NCBI GenBank assembly: GCA_000818945.1
Contig: KN805446.1
Coordinates: forward strand, 62,001 to 126,000
Source: Schizochytrium sp. CCTCC M209059
Lineage: Eukaryota; Sar; Bigyra; Thraustochytrida; Thraustochytriidae
Reading direction: 5' to 3'
Length of the DNA stretch: 64,000 nucleotides
Of the stretch, positions 56,187 through 64,000 are shown piece after piece; position 1 is the first letter of the stretch; every line of letters begins with the position of its first letter. The notes under the pieces were generated by a model. That model was not told where the DNA came from. It searched no databases and saw only the letters and a list, made by a program, of their open reading frames with translations. Both the position numbers and the translations under genes were made by a program.

Positions 56187-56800
56187 GGTCGTCTTTCGTT
56201 TGCGGCTTCGCTCCCAGGCCCTGCCTGCGTCCTGGCTTCCCAGGCCAGCGCTTTGCTCGCCGCTGCAGGCGCCAAGTCGCTCCTGTCGCGCGTGCGTGTG
56301 TCTCTCCCCGTGCGACACATCGCGGCGCTTTGCCAGAAGGACGGACCTGTATATGGACGTGTATACTGGACACGTACGACACTGCCGTGGCTGGCTCGCT
56401 GGCTCGTCGTGTCTGGCTCGCACGGGAGCGACGTGCCGCTGGTCGAGAGGTCGAATGAGGACTTGGCGGGGACGAACGACGTGGGCTGGCCGTGGCGGAT
56501 AGGAAGCTACACCAGCGCTGGAGAAGGCAAGTCTCGATGCGATGCCGAGTCGTTTGTCACCTGGCCAGGCTAGGGAAGGTAAAAAAAAATGCAAGAGAGA
56601 GAGAAAAAAATATTCAGCACGTGGACTTCGCACTGCATGCATGATAAAGTATCGCCCTTTCTCCTGAGAAACTAGCTCGGGGCAGAGGGAAGGTCGTAGT
56701 TTGGACATCAGGCTTGCAGACCTGCAGACGAAATGAAAGAAGAAGACGCATGATTGCGACAAAGAAAAGGCAGCAAATGAATCAAAATTGTATTCTGGTT
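56187..56800. other. Spacer upstream of LCAT-like gene
   Basis: This spacer holds the probable LCAT-like promoter, with A-rich tracts (about 56580-56610). Beyond it the composition changes into the repeat block. No gene is seen. Confidence 0.5.
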
Positions 56801-57119
56801 TGAAGTTTCTGAAGTGCGTTTTTGCACGATCTTTATGTCGGGGGGCGCTCGTGGTTTGTGCCCGTATTGGTCATACAAAGTTGGACAAGAAATTTGAGCA
56901 ATTGCGGCGTCTTTTGCACGTTCGCGTCGCCTATCTGCCGTTAGGGCCTTTCATTTGTTCCGAGACCAACCGAGCCGAGCCGAGGGCGCAAGCCAACATG
57001 GACCGTTCAACTGCGCATGTCTCTATCATTTTTTCCGGGACCAGCCGAGCCGAGCCGGGGCCACGAGCCAACATGGATCGTTCAACTGCGCATACAAAGC
57101 CTTAACGCGGGTTAACGAG

Positions 57120-57915
57120 ATGGCTTGCTGGTGCAACAAGAGTGGGGAATTGTGCAGGCACGATCCACGCCCAAGTCGACCTTGTAGTAAGTGTAACGGA
57201 TCGCACACGTATCGAAAAAGATGCCCGTGTGCCTCTTGCGGTCGGCGTCATTCAAGTGGACAAAGCTGTGCGTGCTGGTGTGGGGCAGACAAGCGGAAAT
57301 GTACTCGAAAGGACCGCTGTCCATCGAGGCCATGTGCAAGCTGCGGGGGTCAGGCATTCGAGCAGAAAGCGTTGCCATTCTCGGGCTCAAATGAGTCATG
57401 TTCCGTTACAGTCGGCAAACAGAGAGGGGCCGGGTAACTCGCGAGATGAGACGGCTTCAACGGATAAGTCGGTGAACTCGCAAGAGGACAGTGAGACAGC
57501 TCCAATGGATAATTTCACAGAGATTTTGAATCGAATCTTCATCGCTGATGAATCGCCTGAGGAGCGCCGCCACTGGATCCAGCCGCCATCCAATGAACTC
57601 GTTGCAAATTGCGTAAACAAGTTCCTTTCCTACACCCTCGATCCGAACAATCACCATTGCCATGCATGTGGTGTCTGCGGCGTTCTTTACAATCGTGATG
57701 GCATCGAAGAACTTATCGACTCGAGCCGTCAAGTGTTCGATCCGATCGAATCCAGTCCTGACGGGTACGCGGAGGGGAGCAGAACCCTCACTAACTTCGC
57801 GTCTGGAAGATGTCTCGTAGTTCATAGCAAAGGAGTGGCTGGCGGACTACTGCAAGTTTGCAAGCTGTGTGGGTATTGCGGCGTCTTTTGCACGGTTGCG
57901 TCGCCTATCTGCTAA
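57120..57915 (+). pseudogene. Cys-rich zinc-knuckle ORF, copy A, frameshifted
   Basis: Starts MACWCNKS. The Cys/His modules run CSKCNGSHTYRKRCPCASC, then GRRHSSGQSCACWCG, then CTRKDRCPSRPCASC, each like a zinc-knuckle CX2CX3HX5C pair. An extra T near 57350 (compared with copy C) breaks the frame; the second part continues in another frame (57350-57915) through WIQPPSNELVANCVNKF, CHACGVCGVLYNRDG and CKLCGYCGVFC. No family is recognised. Such Cys/His ladders occur in mobile-element proteins, but that is inference. Confidence 0.6.
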
Positions 57916-58103
57916 GGGGAGCCTTTCGTTTATTCTGGAACCAGCCGAACCGAGCCCGGGGCACGAGCCAACATGGACCGTTCAACTGCGTCCATTTGCC
58001 ATTAGGACCAGGGCACAAGCCGACATGGACCAGCCGAGCCGGGGACACGAGCCAACATGAATCGTTCAACTGCGCATGCACAGCCTTAACGCACTTTAAC
58101 GAG

Positions 58104-58151
58104 ATGGCTTGCTGGTGCAACAAGAGTGAGGAATTGTGCAGGCGCTATTAA
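58104..58151 (+). pseudogene. Cys-rich ORF, copy B, remnant of start only
   Basis: A 15-codon start (MACWCNKSEELCRRY) ends in TAA, then the unit jumps back to sequence like the beginning of copy A. Confidence 0.6.
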
Positions 58152-58395
58152 TGCCCAAGGCGACCTTGCAGTGAATGTAACGGATCTGAAAGCGGGTTTT
58201 TGCTCGTGGTTTGTGCCCGTATTGGGCATAATTCGAACAAGGAATTAAAATTTTGCGCGTCTTTTCCTCGGTGGCGTTGCCTAGTTGTCATTTAGGGCCT
58301 TTCGTTTATTCTGGAACCAGCCGAGCCGAGCCGGGGGCACGAGCCAGCATGGACCGTTCAAGTGCGCATGCAAGTTTTAAACGCGGGTCAATGAC

Positions 58396-59060
58396 ATGGC
58401 TTGTTGGTGCAACAAGAGTGAGAAACCGTGCAGGCGCGATCGATGCCCAAGTCGACCTTGCAGTAAGTGTAACGGATCGCATACGTATCGAAAAAGATAC
58501 CCGTGTGCCTCGTGCGGTCGACGTCATTCAAGTGGACAAAGCTGTTCGTGCTGGTGTGGGGCAAACCAGCGAAAATGTACTCGAAAGGACCGCTGTCCAT
58601 CGAGGCCGTGTGCAAGCTGCGGGGGCAGGCATTCGAGCAGAGAGCGTTGCCATTCTCGGGCTCAAATGAGTCATGTTGCGTTACAGTCAGCAAACAGAGA
58701 GAGACCGGTTAACTCGCGTGACGAAAATGAGACGGCTCCAACGGACAAGCTGGTCAACCTGCAAGATGAAAATGAGATGGCTCCGATGGACAATTCCACA
58801 GAGATTATGAGTCGAATCTTCATAGCGAGTGAATCGCCTGAGGGGCGCCGCAACTGGATCCAGCCGCCATCCGATGTAAGTCTTTGCAAATTGCGTTAAC
58901 AAACTCCTTTCACACACCCTTGAACCAAACACTCACCATTGCCACGTATGTGGTGTCTGCGGCGCTCTTTAGAATCGTGATGGCATCGAAGAACTTATCG
59001 ACTCGAACAGTCCAGTGTTCGATTTGATCGAACTCGTTCCTGACGGGTGCGCAAAGAAAA
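58396..59060 (+). pseudogene. Cys-rich zinc-knuckle ORF, copy C, disrupted later
   Basis: The first part (58396-58899, 167 codons) is open and keeps the Cys/His ladder (CASCGRRHSSGQSCSCWCG) and the later RNWIQPPSD part. An extra base near 58878 shifts it to a stop. The following part, homologous to the end of copy A, also has an in-frame TAG at 58970. Copies A and C are thus broken at different places. The N-terminal 167 residues of copy C could still be made. Confidence 0.6.
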
Positions 59061-59586
59061 TGTTCCGTGGCCAGTAACAAGCTTTTTCGAGGTGGGTCTC
59101 GGACCTAGGCGCATGCTCCCAGAAAAGTTTGCAAGCTGTGAAGCGCCGACGTGCACAAGATAAATGTTGGATCCTGGACCTAAGCCCAAGCTCCCAGAGA
59201 CTACGTTTGCAAAGGACTTATTGTTATCAAATTATAGGCTCGTGGCATGGGCTTACAGAGTGCGCTTCTACTACAAGAATGCTTTCCATACGATCAGCTC
59301 TCCGGTTCATGTTTTATTGACCCCATGGCGACCTCAATAGACAATATGCATCGGTGCTTTGAAACGCCTGAAAACGTGCAATTTCTCCTTAATCTACCCC
59401 CCACCTGTCAGATTAACTACTGGTAAGCAGGGAGAGGGCCTTGCGCGAAAAGAGAGAGCTGCCACCTAACCGTAAAGCAGACTGTCTGCGCGCTGGAGGC
59501 GCGTGCGCAGGTGCGTACGCGGGCGCAAAAGCAGCAAGCGCGCAGGAGCCGGAGCGGAGAAGCTAGAAGCATACTCCCGTGTCGTC
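59061..59586. other. Spacer upstream of the nuclease-SAP-SWIM gene
   Basis: AT-rich compared with neighbours. No gene is seen. The following frame is open from 59503, but the family start (MGVTEL) is at 59587. Confidence 0.55.
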
Positions 59587-61680
59587 ATGGGCGTTACGGA
59601 GCTGCTCAAGCAACTACGTTCGAAGCAACGCAACGTCCAGCTCTACGAACTCTTGCGCGACAAAGATGTTGGGATTGTTGCCTCAGTCTGGCTGCACATG
59701 TACGTGAGCGTGCAGCATGAAGAGGTCTCTAAGGGCAACTTCACTAGCATCGTGCAGGGTTTTATTGGGCGGCTTAAGAAGCTCAAAACATGGGGCGCTC
59801 GCCCTATCGTCGTCTTCGATGGCGTTTCAAACGAAATAAAGGCAAGCACGAACTCTGCAAGAAGCAACAAACGCGATAGAATGGTCCAAGGTTTGATGGA
59901 AGACCTACAAGCTTGCCTCAACGCCGGCGAGGAGCCTTCGACCGCGCTCATGGAAAAGATCTCAAAGGCAAACGCTGGCGTCACCCGTGATCTTGTTTAC
60001 GCGGTCATCAGGCAGTTGCGAGTGGAGGGATACCCCTATGTGGTGGCTCCCTACGAGGCAGATCACACGCTTGTCGCGTTGCTCCATGAAGGTTCTATCC
60101 AATACATTATCTCAGTTGACTCAGACATGCTCGTTCACCACGGCGGAAATGTCGTTGTCATCCCACCGGGCTTTTGGCAGGACGGTTTGGGCATTCTCTA
60201 CGACCCAGCGGCAAATACTGCGCCAGAAGATGAATCAAACGCGCTCTGCGACCGTCCACGTGACTTGGGTCTTATCATTGACAGAGTTGTAGGACACCAC
60301 GCATGCGAGCCGCGTGAAGCGGCGGCCGCTGTGTGCCTTGCGTACGCGTTACTCGTGGATTCGGACTATCACAACCTTAAAGGCGTTGGGGCAAAAACGG
60401 CACTGTCCGTCATGGAGCTGCTCTTACATCGCGGGGTCACACTGGAAAGCTGGAAAGACCCTGATCAGCTCGCGGACATTCTCTGCAATAATTACGCGAA
60501 GCAACTACGCAAAGAGGATGTTGTCTCGGACATGAAAAGGGCGAAGGGCGGTCTTCTTGGGGGCATCGCGCTGCACCTTGCGAAGCGCGAGATCAATTAT
60601 CTCGATGAGAAGGTTGCGATTGACACAGGATGCATTGAACGTTTCGGCAAAACAAGTTTCGACCGCGAGCAGGTGGACCTCATCTCTCTGGGCCTGCTTT
60701 GCATGCGTGATGGATGTGGATGCCAGAGGAAGAAGCCAAAACACCATGACGTTGGTCAGGGTTATTCTGTGATCCAGCCTCAGGACACGGTCCACCCCGT
60801 GCAGCTCACAGAAGACCTTATTATCGGGGCCAAGATGTGTGAGGAACATGTTGACACAGCATCGCTTGCCCAGTTGGCCCGCTGGCTCCGCACTCGCGGG
60901 CAATTTGCGTCTGGCAAGAAAAAGCATGAGCTTCGCGCGAGCGTGCGTGCCCAAATGGCTGCTGAAGCAGCAGCAAAGAAAGGGAATCACCAGCTTACCA
61001 ATCTGCGTTGCCCAGAGGGCCTCAGCGTCCTGCAGCTGCTGAGAAACTGCGGACGGAATGTAGACCTTCCACTGATAGATAACGCCGAAGCCAAGGCTGC
61101 ACTTGCCGCCATCCCGTCAGACCGCTGGATCACCTATATCGGCGAATTGCAAGAGCGAGCGCCGCTGGTCTCGGAACAGTTCTTGCAGAAACATTTCAAG
61201 GACGTATGTACGAAGAAAGGTGTTTTTCGAAAAGGTTACAAGCGCATTTGCTTCCGCACACATCTTCGCGGATTTGCAGCCTACTTCGTACCGAATGGAG
61301 ACAAACCTGCTAAAGAGTGTTGGTTCAGGCTTCACTGCCCAAGGTCAATGGTCAATGCCACCTATCCTGTCTTTGTGCGTTGTTCCATCGAATGGCATGA
61401 AGCGATGGACGGACGGCCTCCATACGTGACAAACGTCTGTGACCAGATGTGCGCCTGCCCTGCCGCCCGAGTTGATCAGGGATGCGTGCACGTGTGTGCT
61501 TTGCTACAAGCCGTGCAGAATCTTCGTCGCCGAGACCCGCGCGACAACTGTCCAACGAGTAAGCGCTGTGAATGGAACACGGCACGTGCCAAAGTCGAGG
61601 AGGACCTGGTGAACAATGAGATCTCTTATCTTAATCATAGACTGCGGACACTATTTCTTCGAAAGCAGGTACGCTACTGA
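59587..61680 (+). CDS. EXO1/XPG-like nuclease fused to SAP and SWIM domains
   Basis: 697 residues starting MGVTELLKQL, like the MG start of FEN1/EXO1 nucleases. The N-domain has VVFDGVSN (D78); the I-domain has PYVVAPYEADHTLVALL (E157, D159), IISVDSDML (D178, D180) and LLVDSDYHNLKGVGAKTAL (D258/D260, helix-hairpin). The first metal ligand, Asp in the family (D34 of FEN1), is Val31 here (VASVWLHMY), one base change from GAT. SAP motif at ~424-456 (LARWLRTRGQFASGKKK). SWIM finger C622xC624x8C633xH635 (CACPAARVDQGCVHVC), with a following PTSKRCEW like the SWIM of YqaJ-exonuclease proteins. The YqaJ domain itself is missing. Flanked by Cys-rich repeats and a transposase-like ORF, it is probably mobile-element or large-virus derived (inference). 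Confidence 0.8.
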   Translation: MGVTELLKQLRSKQRNVQLYELLRDKDVGIVASVWLHMYVSVQHEEVSKGNFTSIVQGFIGRLKKLKTWGARPIVVFDGVSNEIKASTNSARSNKRDRMVQGLMEDLQACLNAGEEPSTALMEKISKANAGVTRDLVYAVIRQLRVEGYPYVVAPYEADHTLVALLHEGSIQYIISVDSDMLVHHGGNVVVIPPGFWQDGLGILYDPAANTAPEDESNALCDRPRDLGLIIDRVVGHHACEPREAAAAVCLAYALLVDSDYHNLKGVGAKTALSVMELLLHRGVTLESWKDPDQLADILCNNYAKQLRKEDVVSDMKRAKGGLLGGIALHLAKREINYLDEKVAIDTGCIERFGKTSFDREQVDLISLGLLCMRDGCGCQRKKPKHHDVGQGYSVIQPQDTVHPVQLTEDLIIGAKMCEEHVDTASLAQLARWLRTRGQFASGKKKHELRASVRAQMAAEAAAKKGNHQLTNLRCPEGLSVLQLLRNCGRNVDLPLIDNAEAKAALAAIPSDRWITYIGELQERAPLVSEQFLQKHFKDVCTKKGVFRKGYKRICFRTHLRGFAAYFVPNGDKPAKECWFRLHCPRSMVNATYPVFVRCSIEWHEAMDGRPPYVTNVCDQMCACPAARVDQGCVHVCALLQAVQNLRRRDPRDNCPTSKRCEWNTARAKVEEDLVNNEISYLNHRLRTLFLRKQVRY

Positions 61681-62725
61681 CGCCAGTGCAGAATCGAAGT
61701 ATTCTAGCGAAGCGCGGGATCGACTTGAAAGATGCCCACCTTAGAAGAACTTGAGAAGAAGAAGTTTTCGTGACCGCTTCTCGCAAAATGGCGTAATAAT
61801 CTTTCGCCTCTTTGGCCTTCGCCCGCGCTTCTGTCTTGGCCTGTTTGAAAGCGCTGAGGGCAGCGTCTCGTTCTTCACGGAACCTAATCGAATCGCTGAG
61901 GGCAGCGTCTCGTTCTTCACGGAGCTTCTGGAGTTCAGCTTCCAACTTTTCTTTGTCGCTTTGGAGTTCATTAATCGTGAAATCCGTAAGAGTTGCCAAT
62001 CTCTCTGAGAGAGTATTAGCACGAGCGTCAGCTTGGCTTGCATTCGAGGTCTTGACAAAGAGAGCCTGCGCACGTTTCTTAGCAGAGCTGGCCTCATGTG
62101 ACAGTCGCCTGATTTCATTCTTTGCCACATCACTCCTTTGGTTCGCAACTTCAAGCTTCGCGTCAAGCTTTCGTGCCTTCTGGATGCGCTCATAAGCAGC
62201 ATCGCTTTCTGCATGGCGGGCACGCGATGTTCGACGGCGTTTTGTCTGACTGCGCTCAGGCGAAGCGATGTGACTTGTGAGTCTGCGCTCCGCTATCGAC
62301 TTTGGTGTCAGCTTATCGCTCGCCAGTACCCATTTGCTAGTCTTCCATTCAGCCAAATCACCAGCCGGTGGAGGAGACATTGCCGTTTCGGCAGCTATCA
62401 CTTGGGTTATATCAGACTTCAAGACCCAATCGTTCTTCTTACGTGTGTCGAACTCAAAGGAGTTTGGGTTAAAATGATGCCAGCGGAAGCGGCTTCTTGC
62501 TCTTGTCCCTGTAGCAACATTCTGCCGCAATCTGTTGAAGATTACATCTCGCGCCTTGCTCTCGCGAAGTGCTGCTGCATCTGTTCTCGTGTGACGGTTG
62601 CTTCTGTAAATCTCGAAAGTGCGGAAAGGACCTTGTTTATTCTGGCACCATTTCAAAGTGCATGAACATTTCGTATTGCTAGGCGATTTCACAGCCGACA
62701 TTTGCTCTGCAAGCGCGCCCGACAT
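61631..62725 (-). CDS. THAP-like, coiled-coil ORF, probable truncated transposase
   Basis: 364 residues from the ATG at 62725 (codons upstream give no ATG). The N-terminus has CSCTLKWCQNKQG and later FRWHHFNPNSFEF, in the arrangement of a THAP zinc finger, though the last CxxH Cys is not where expected. A basic linker and ~130 residues of coiled coil follow (EKLEAELQKLREERDAALS, with a tandem RFREERDAALS copy). The end, IPRFARILRFCTGVSSVPAF, resembles the FYTGLPS motif that precedes the DDE_4 catalytic domain in THAP-bearing transposases. The protein stops there, so the catalytic part is missing. The 3' end overlaps the nuclease gene tail-to-tail by 50 nt. Confidence 0.55.
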   Translation of the reverse strand: MSGALAEQMSAVKSPSNTKCSCTLKWCQNKQGPFRTFEIYRSNRHTRTDAAALRESKARDVIFNRLRQNVATGTRARSRFRWHHFNPNSFEFDTRKKNDWVLKSDITQVIAAETAMSPPPAGDLAEWKTSKWVLASDKLTPKSIAERRLTSHIASPERSQTKRRRTSRARHAESDAAYERIQKARKLDAKLEVANQRSDVAKNEIRRLSHEASSAKKRAQALFVKTSNASQADARANTLSERLATLTDFTINELQSDKEKLEAELQKLREERDAALSDSIRFREERDAALSAFKQAKTEARAKAKEAKDYYAILREAVTKTSSSQVLLRWASFKSIPRFARILRFCTGVSSVPAFEEIVSAVYD

Positions 62726-63150
62726 CAGGCCCACGACGTGCGGACAACCTAACCACCACCACGGAGACCGAGCTCGTCGAACGTCAAAAACGTTGTATAT
62801 ACGCTTGGGGCAGCTGCGAGAGATCGCGAGGCACTAGCCTGGCCAATGTACTTTCCAACTCGCGACACTCCCACCAGCGCGCAGACCACGACAGGTCGAC
62901 TTCGCACGAGGGAATTGATAATGCACAAGGTGAGCAAGGATCCCCAACTCGCGCAAGGTAAATAGGCCACTTTGGCCGAAAGGGTAGGTTCGGAGCGAAA
63001 TAGGGCTCTTTCAAAAATGCATATTGTCTATTCAGGCGTGACTTTCTCACATTCACACACACAGCAGACACAGATACGTGGAGGTAAACATAAAACCTGA
63101 AGAGAGATGAAAGAGGTGTGTGCAGACACTGTCCTCGATCGACCACCGCT
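62726..63150. other. Spacer between transposase-like ORF and PP2C gene
   Basis: No gene is seen. It probably holds the promoter of the transposase-like ORF and the 3' UTR of the PP2C gene. Confidence 0.55.
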
Positions 63151-64000
63151 TTACTTCCTGCTCGACCTCTTCTTCTTGCCCTTTTTCGAGCCAGAAGCGG
63201 TCTCCCCCTCGTCCTCTTCCAGCAGCTCATCCTCTTCAAACATGGCTTGGCGCGCCATTGAGGCCGAGACACGGCGTCCAACATTCGCAGCGTCCTTGGA
63301 AACGTTGATACCCGAGCGAACCTCCTCGGGCGTGTGGCCATAACGCTGGGCAAAGCGACCAAGAATGGCCGAGGCCATCTCGGCCGTCTCCGCGTCCTCG
63401 TCTCCTTCAGCGGCGCCGTCGGCATCTTCATCCTCCTGCTCACGAAGTGCATCCTGGAGAAAGTCTGAATATGCAGCGCGCTCGGTCCTGTCGATCGTCT
63501 TGCGGCGATCTTCGGGATTGGGCTCGTCGATGTCAGGTTTCGTCGCGATACGCTCGTCATCGAGGGAAATGAGCTCGCGCCTGCTGCCCATCATGGCGCC
63601 GCGCGTCTTCTTCATGAGACCGCCGAGCAGTGAACGGCGCAGGTTGGTGGTCTTGCTCAGCTCCTCTGCCGTCGCCTCGTCGAGCTCAAGCTCGAGGGCC
63701 TCCTCTTCTTCGGCAGCGTCCATGTCAAGGTTGTCGCCATCGAGGTCTTCCACGGGAACATCACCCGCCGGGCTAACGTCGTGGCCCTTGAAGACGATGA
63801 GAGAGATGTCGTCGACATAGCCACCGGCCAGACTGCGCTGAAGGGTTTCGTCGTAGAGCATGCTGGCGATCTTGGTGAGCGGCATGCCGTCTTCGATGTT
63901 GTCAGCAAAAAAGGTGACGAGCTCATCGGTCTTGATGACGTGATCGTCAAAGATGCCGTCGCTTGCCATGAGCAGGATAGAGCCTGGCTTGAGCTTAAAC
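63151..64000 (-). CDS. PP2C/PPM protein phosphatase, C-terminal part (cut by right edge)
   Basis: The frame is open to the right edge. The first residues visible (FKLKPGSILLMASDGIFDD) hold the SDG metal-binding Asp motif, and GGYVDDISLIVFKG holds the last metal Asp of the PP2C fold. DD in place of the usual DN of plant/animal PP2C is like the PPTC7/Azr1 subgroup. After the fold come ~185 residues of acidic, disordered tail (for example EEEEALELELDE and DEDADGAAEGDED) ending KKGKKKRSSRK, a basic, nuclear-signal-like end. The enzyme would be a Mg/Mn-dependent Ser/Thr phosphatase; substrate unknown. Confidence 0.8.
   Translation of the reverse strand, partial: FKLKPGSILLMASDGIFDDHVIKTDELVTFFADNIEDGMPLTKIASMLYDETLQRSLAGGYVDDISLIVFKGHDVSPAGDVPVEDLDGDNLDMDAAEEEEALELELDEATAEELSKTTNLRRSLLGGLMKKTRGAMMGSRRELISLDDERIATKPDIDEPNPEDRRKTIDRTERAAYSDFLQDALREQEDEDADGAAEGDEDAETAEMASAILGRFAQRYGHTPEEVRSGINVSKDAANVGRRVSASMARQAMFEEDELLEEDEGETASGSKKGKKKRSSRK

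Larger units (their letters stand above)
56830..59060 (+). repeat. Tandem segmental duplication block with Cys-rich ORF fragments
   Basis: Three related units follow each other. Each begins with GGTTTGTGCCCGTATTGG or a GCGGCGTCTTTTGCACG part, continues through GCCGAGCCG-rich sequence and the string CCAACATGGACCGTTCAAC, then reaches a Cys-rich reading frame starting MACWCNKS. Unit A is nearly full length (56830-57915). Unit B is short (57870-58190). Unit C (58190-59060) repeats A. Sequence identity between A and C is high by eye, with point changes and single-base indels. Confidence 0.85.

Noticed and set aside
1..64000. tRNA or rRNA genes
   Set aside because: No B-box-like GTTCGA with matching acceptor stems and no rRNA-like conserved stretch was found by eye; a covariance-model scan would be decisive.

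Overview
The window looks like nuclear DNA of a compact, GC-rich protist genome, most likely a stramenopile of the thraustochytrid/labyrinthulomycete kind. The evidence is indirect. Genes are large, mostly intronless and eukaryotic-type (SPB1, TDP1, RAD9, PEX13, GRIP golgin, FBXO9, RNF25). The few introns I could reconstruct are about 55-110 nt, with GTACGT or GTAAGT donors. Genes lie 0.2-1 kb apart on both strands, and the spacers are full of simple-sequence repeats. The taxon is an inference. There is one 63-nt run of N (11875-11937) and several G homopolymers, so this is a draft assembly. I see no rRNA, tRNA or CRISPR array.

Left part (1-24 kb): an EPG5-like autophagy tethering protein cut by the left edge; an NPPY-type methyltransferase of unknown target; an ATPSCKMT/FAM173-type mitochondrial lysine methyltransferase; the SPB1 rRNA methyltransferase; a membrane-anchored DUF2804 protein; TDP1 with two RanBP2-type zinc fingers, divergent from a xylulokinase; a YG-repeat-rich PEX13 divergent from a three-exon NC2-alpha (DRAP1) gene; and the geranylgeranyltransferase-I beta subunit.

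Middle (24-53 kb): a two-exon paraoxonase-like arylesterase, an LPCAT acyltransferase with EF-hands, ALKBH7, RAD9, an ECI2-type enoyl-CoA isomerase, a His-rich metal-binding methyltransferase, FBXO9, a ~2,020-residue RCC1/IQGAP-type RasGAP fusion, SFT2, an RNF25-type RWD-RING ligase with an expanded insertion, a three-exon gene for a bacterial-type LpxD acyltransferase, and a 1,635-residue GRIP golgin. Several of these act in lipid and membrane biology (LPCAT, ECI2, LCAT/PDAT-like, SFT2, golgin, PEX13), but nothing suggests operon-like coordination.

Right part (53-63 kb): after an LCAT/PDAT-like lipase/acyltransferase comes a block that differs from the rest. It holds three decayed copies of a Cys-rich zinc-knuckle ORF in tandem duplications, an EXO1/XPG-like nuclease fused to SAP and SWIM domains (one catalytic Asp changed to Val), and a tail-to-tail THAP-like/coiled-coil ORF that looks like a transposase lacking its catalytic domain. 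I read this block as a degenerate or composite mobile element, and it is the best candidate here for an undescribed system. The window ends in a PP2C phosphatase cut by the right edge.
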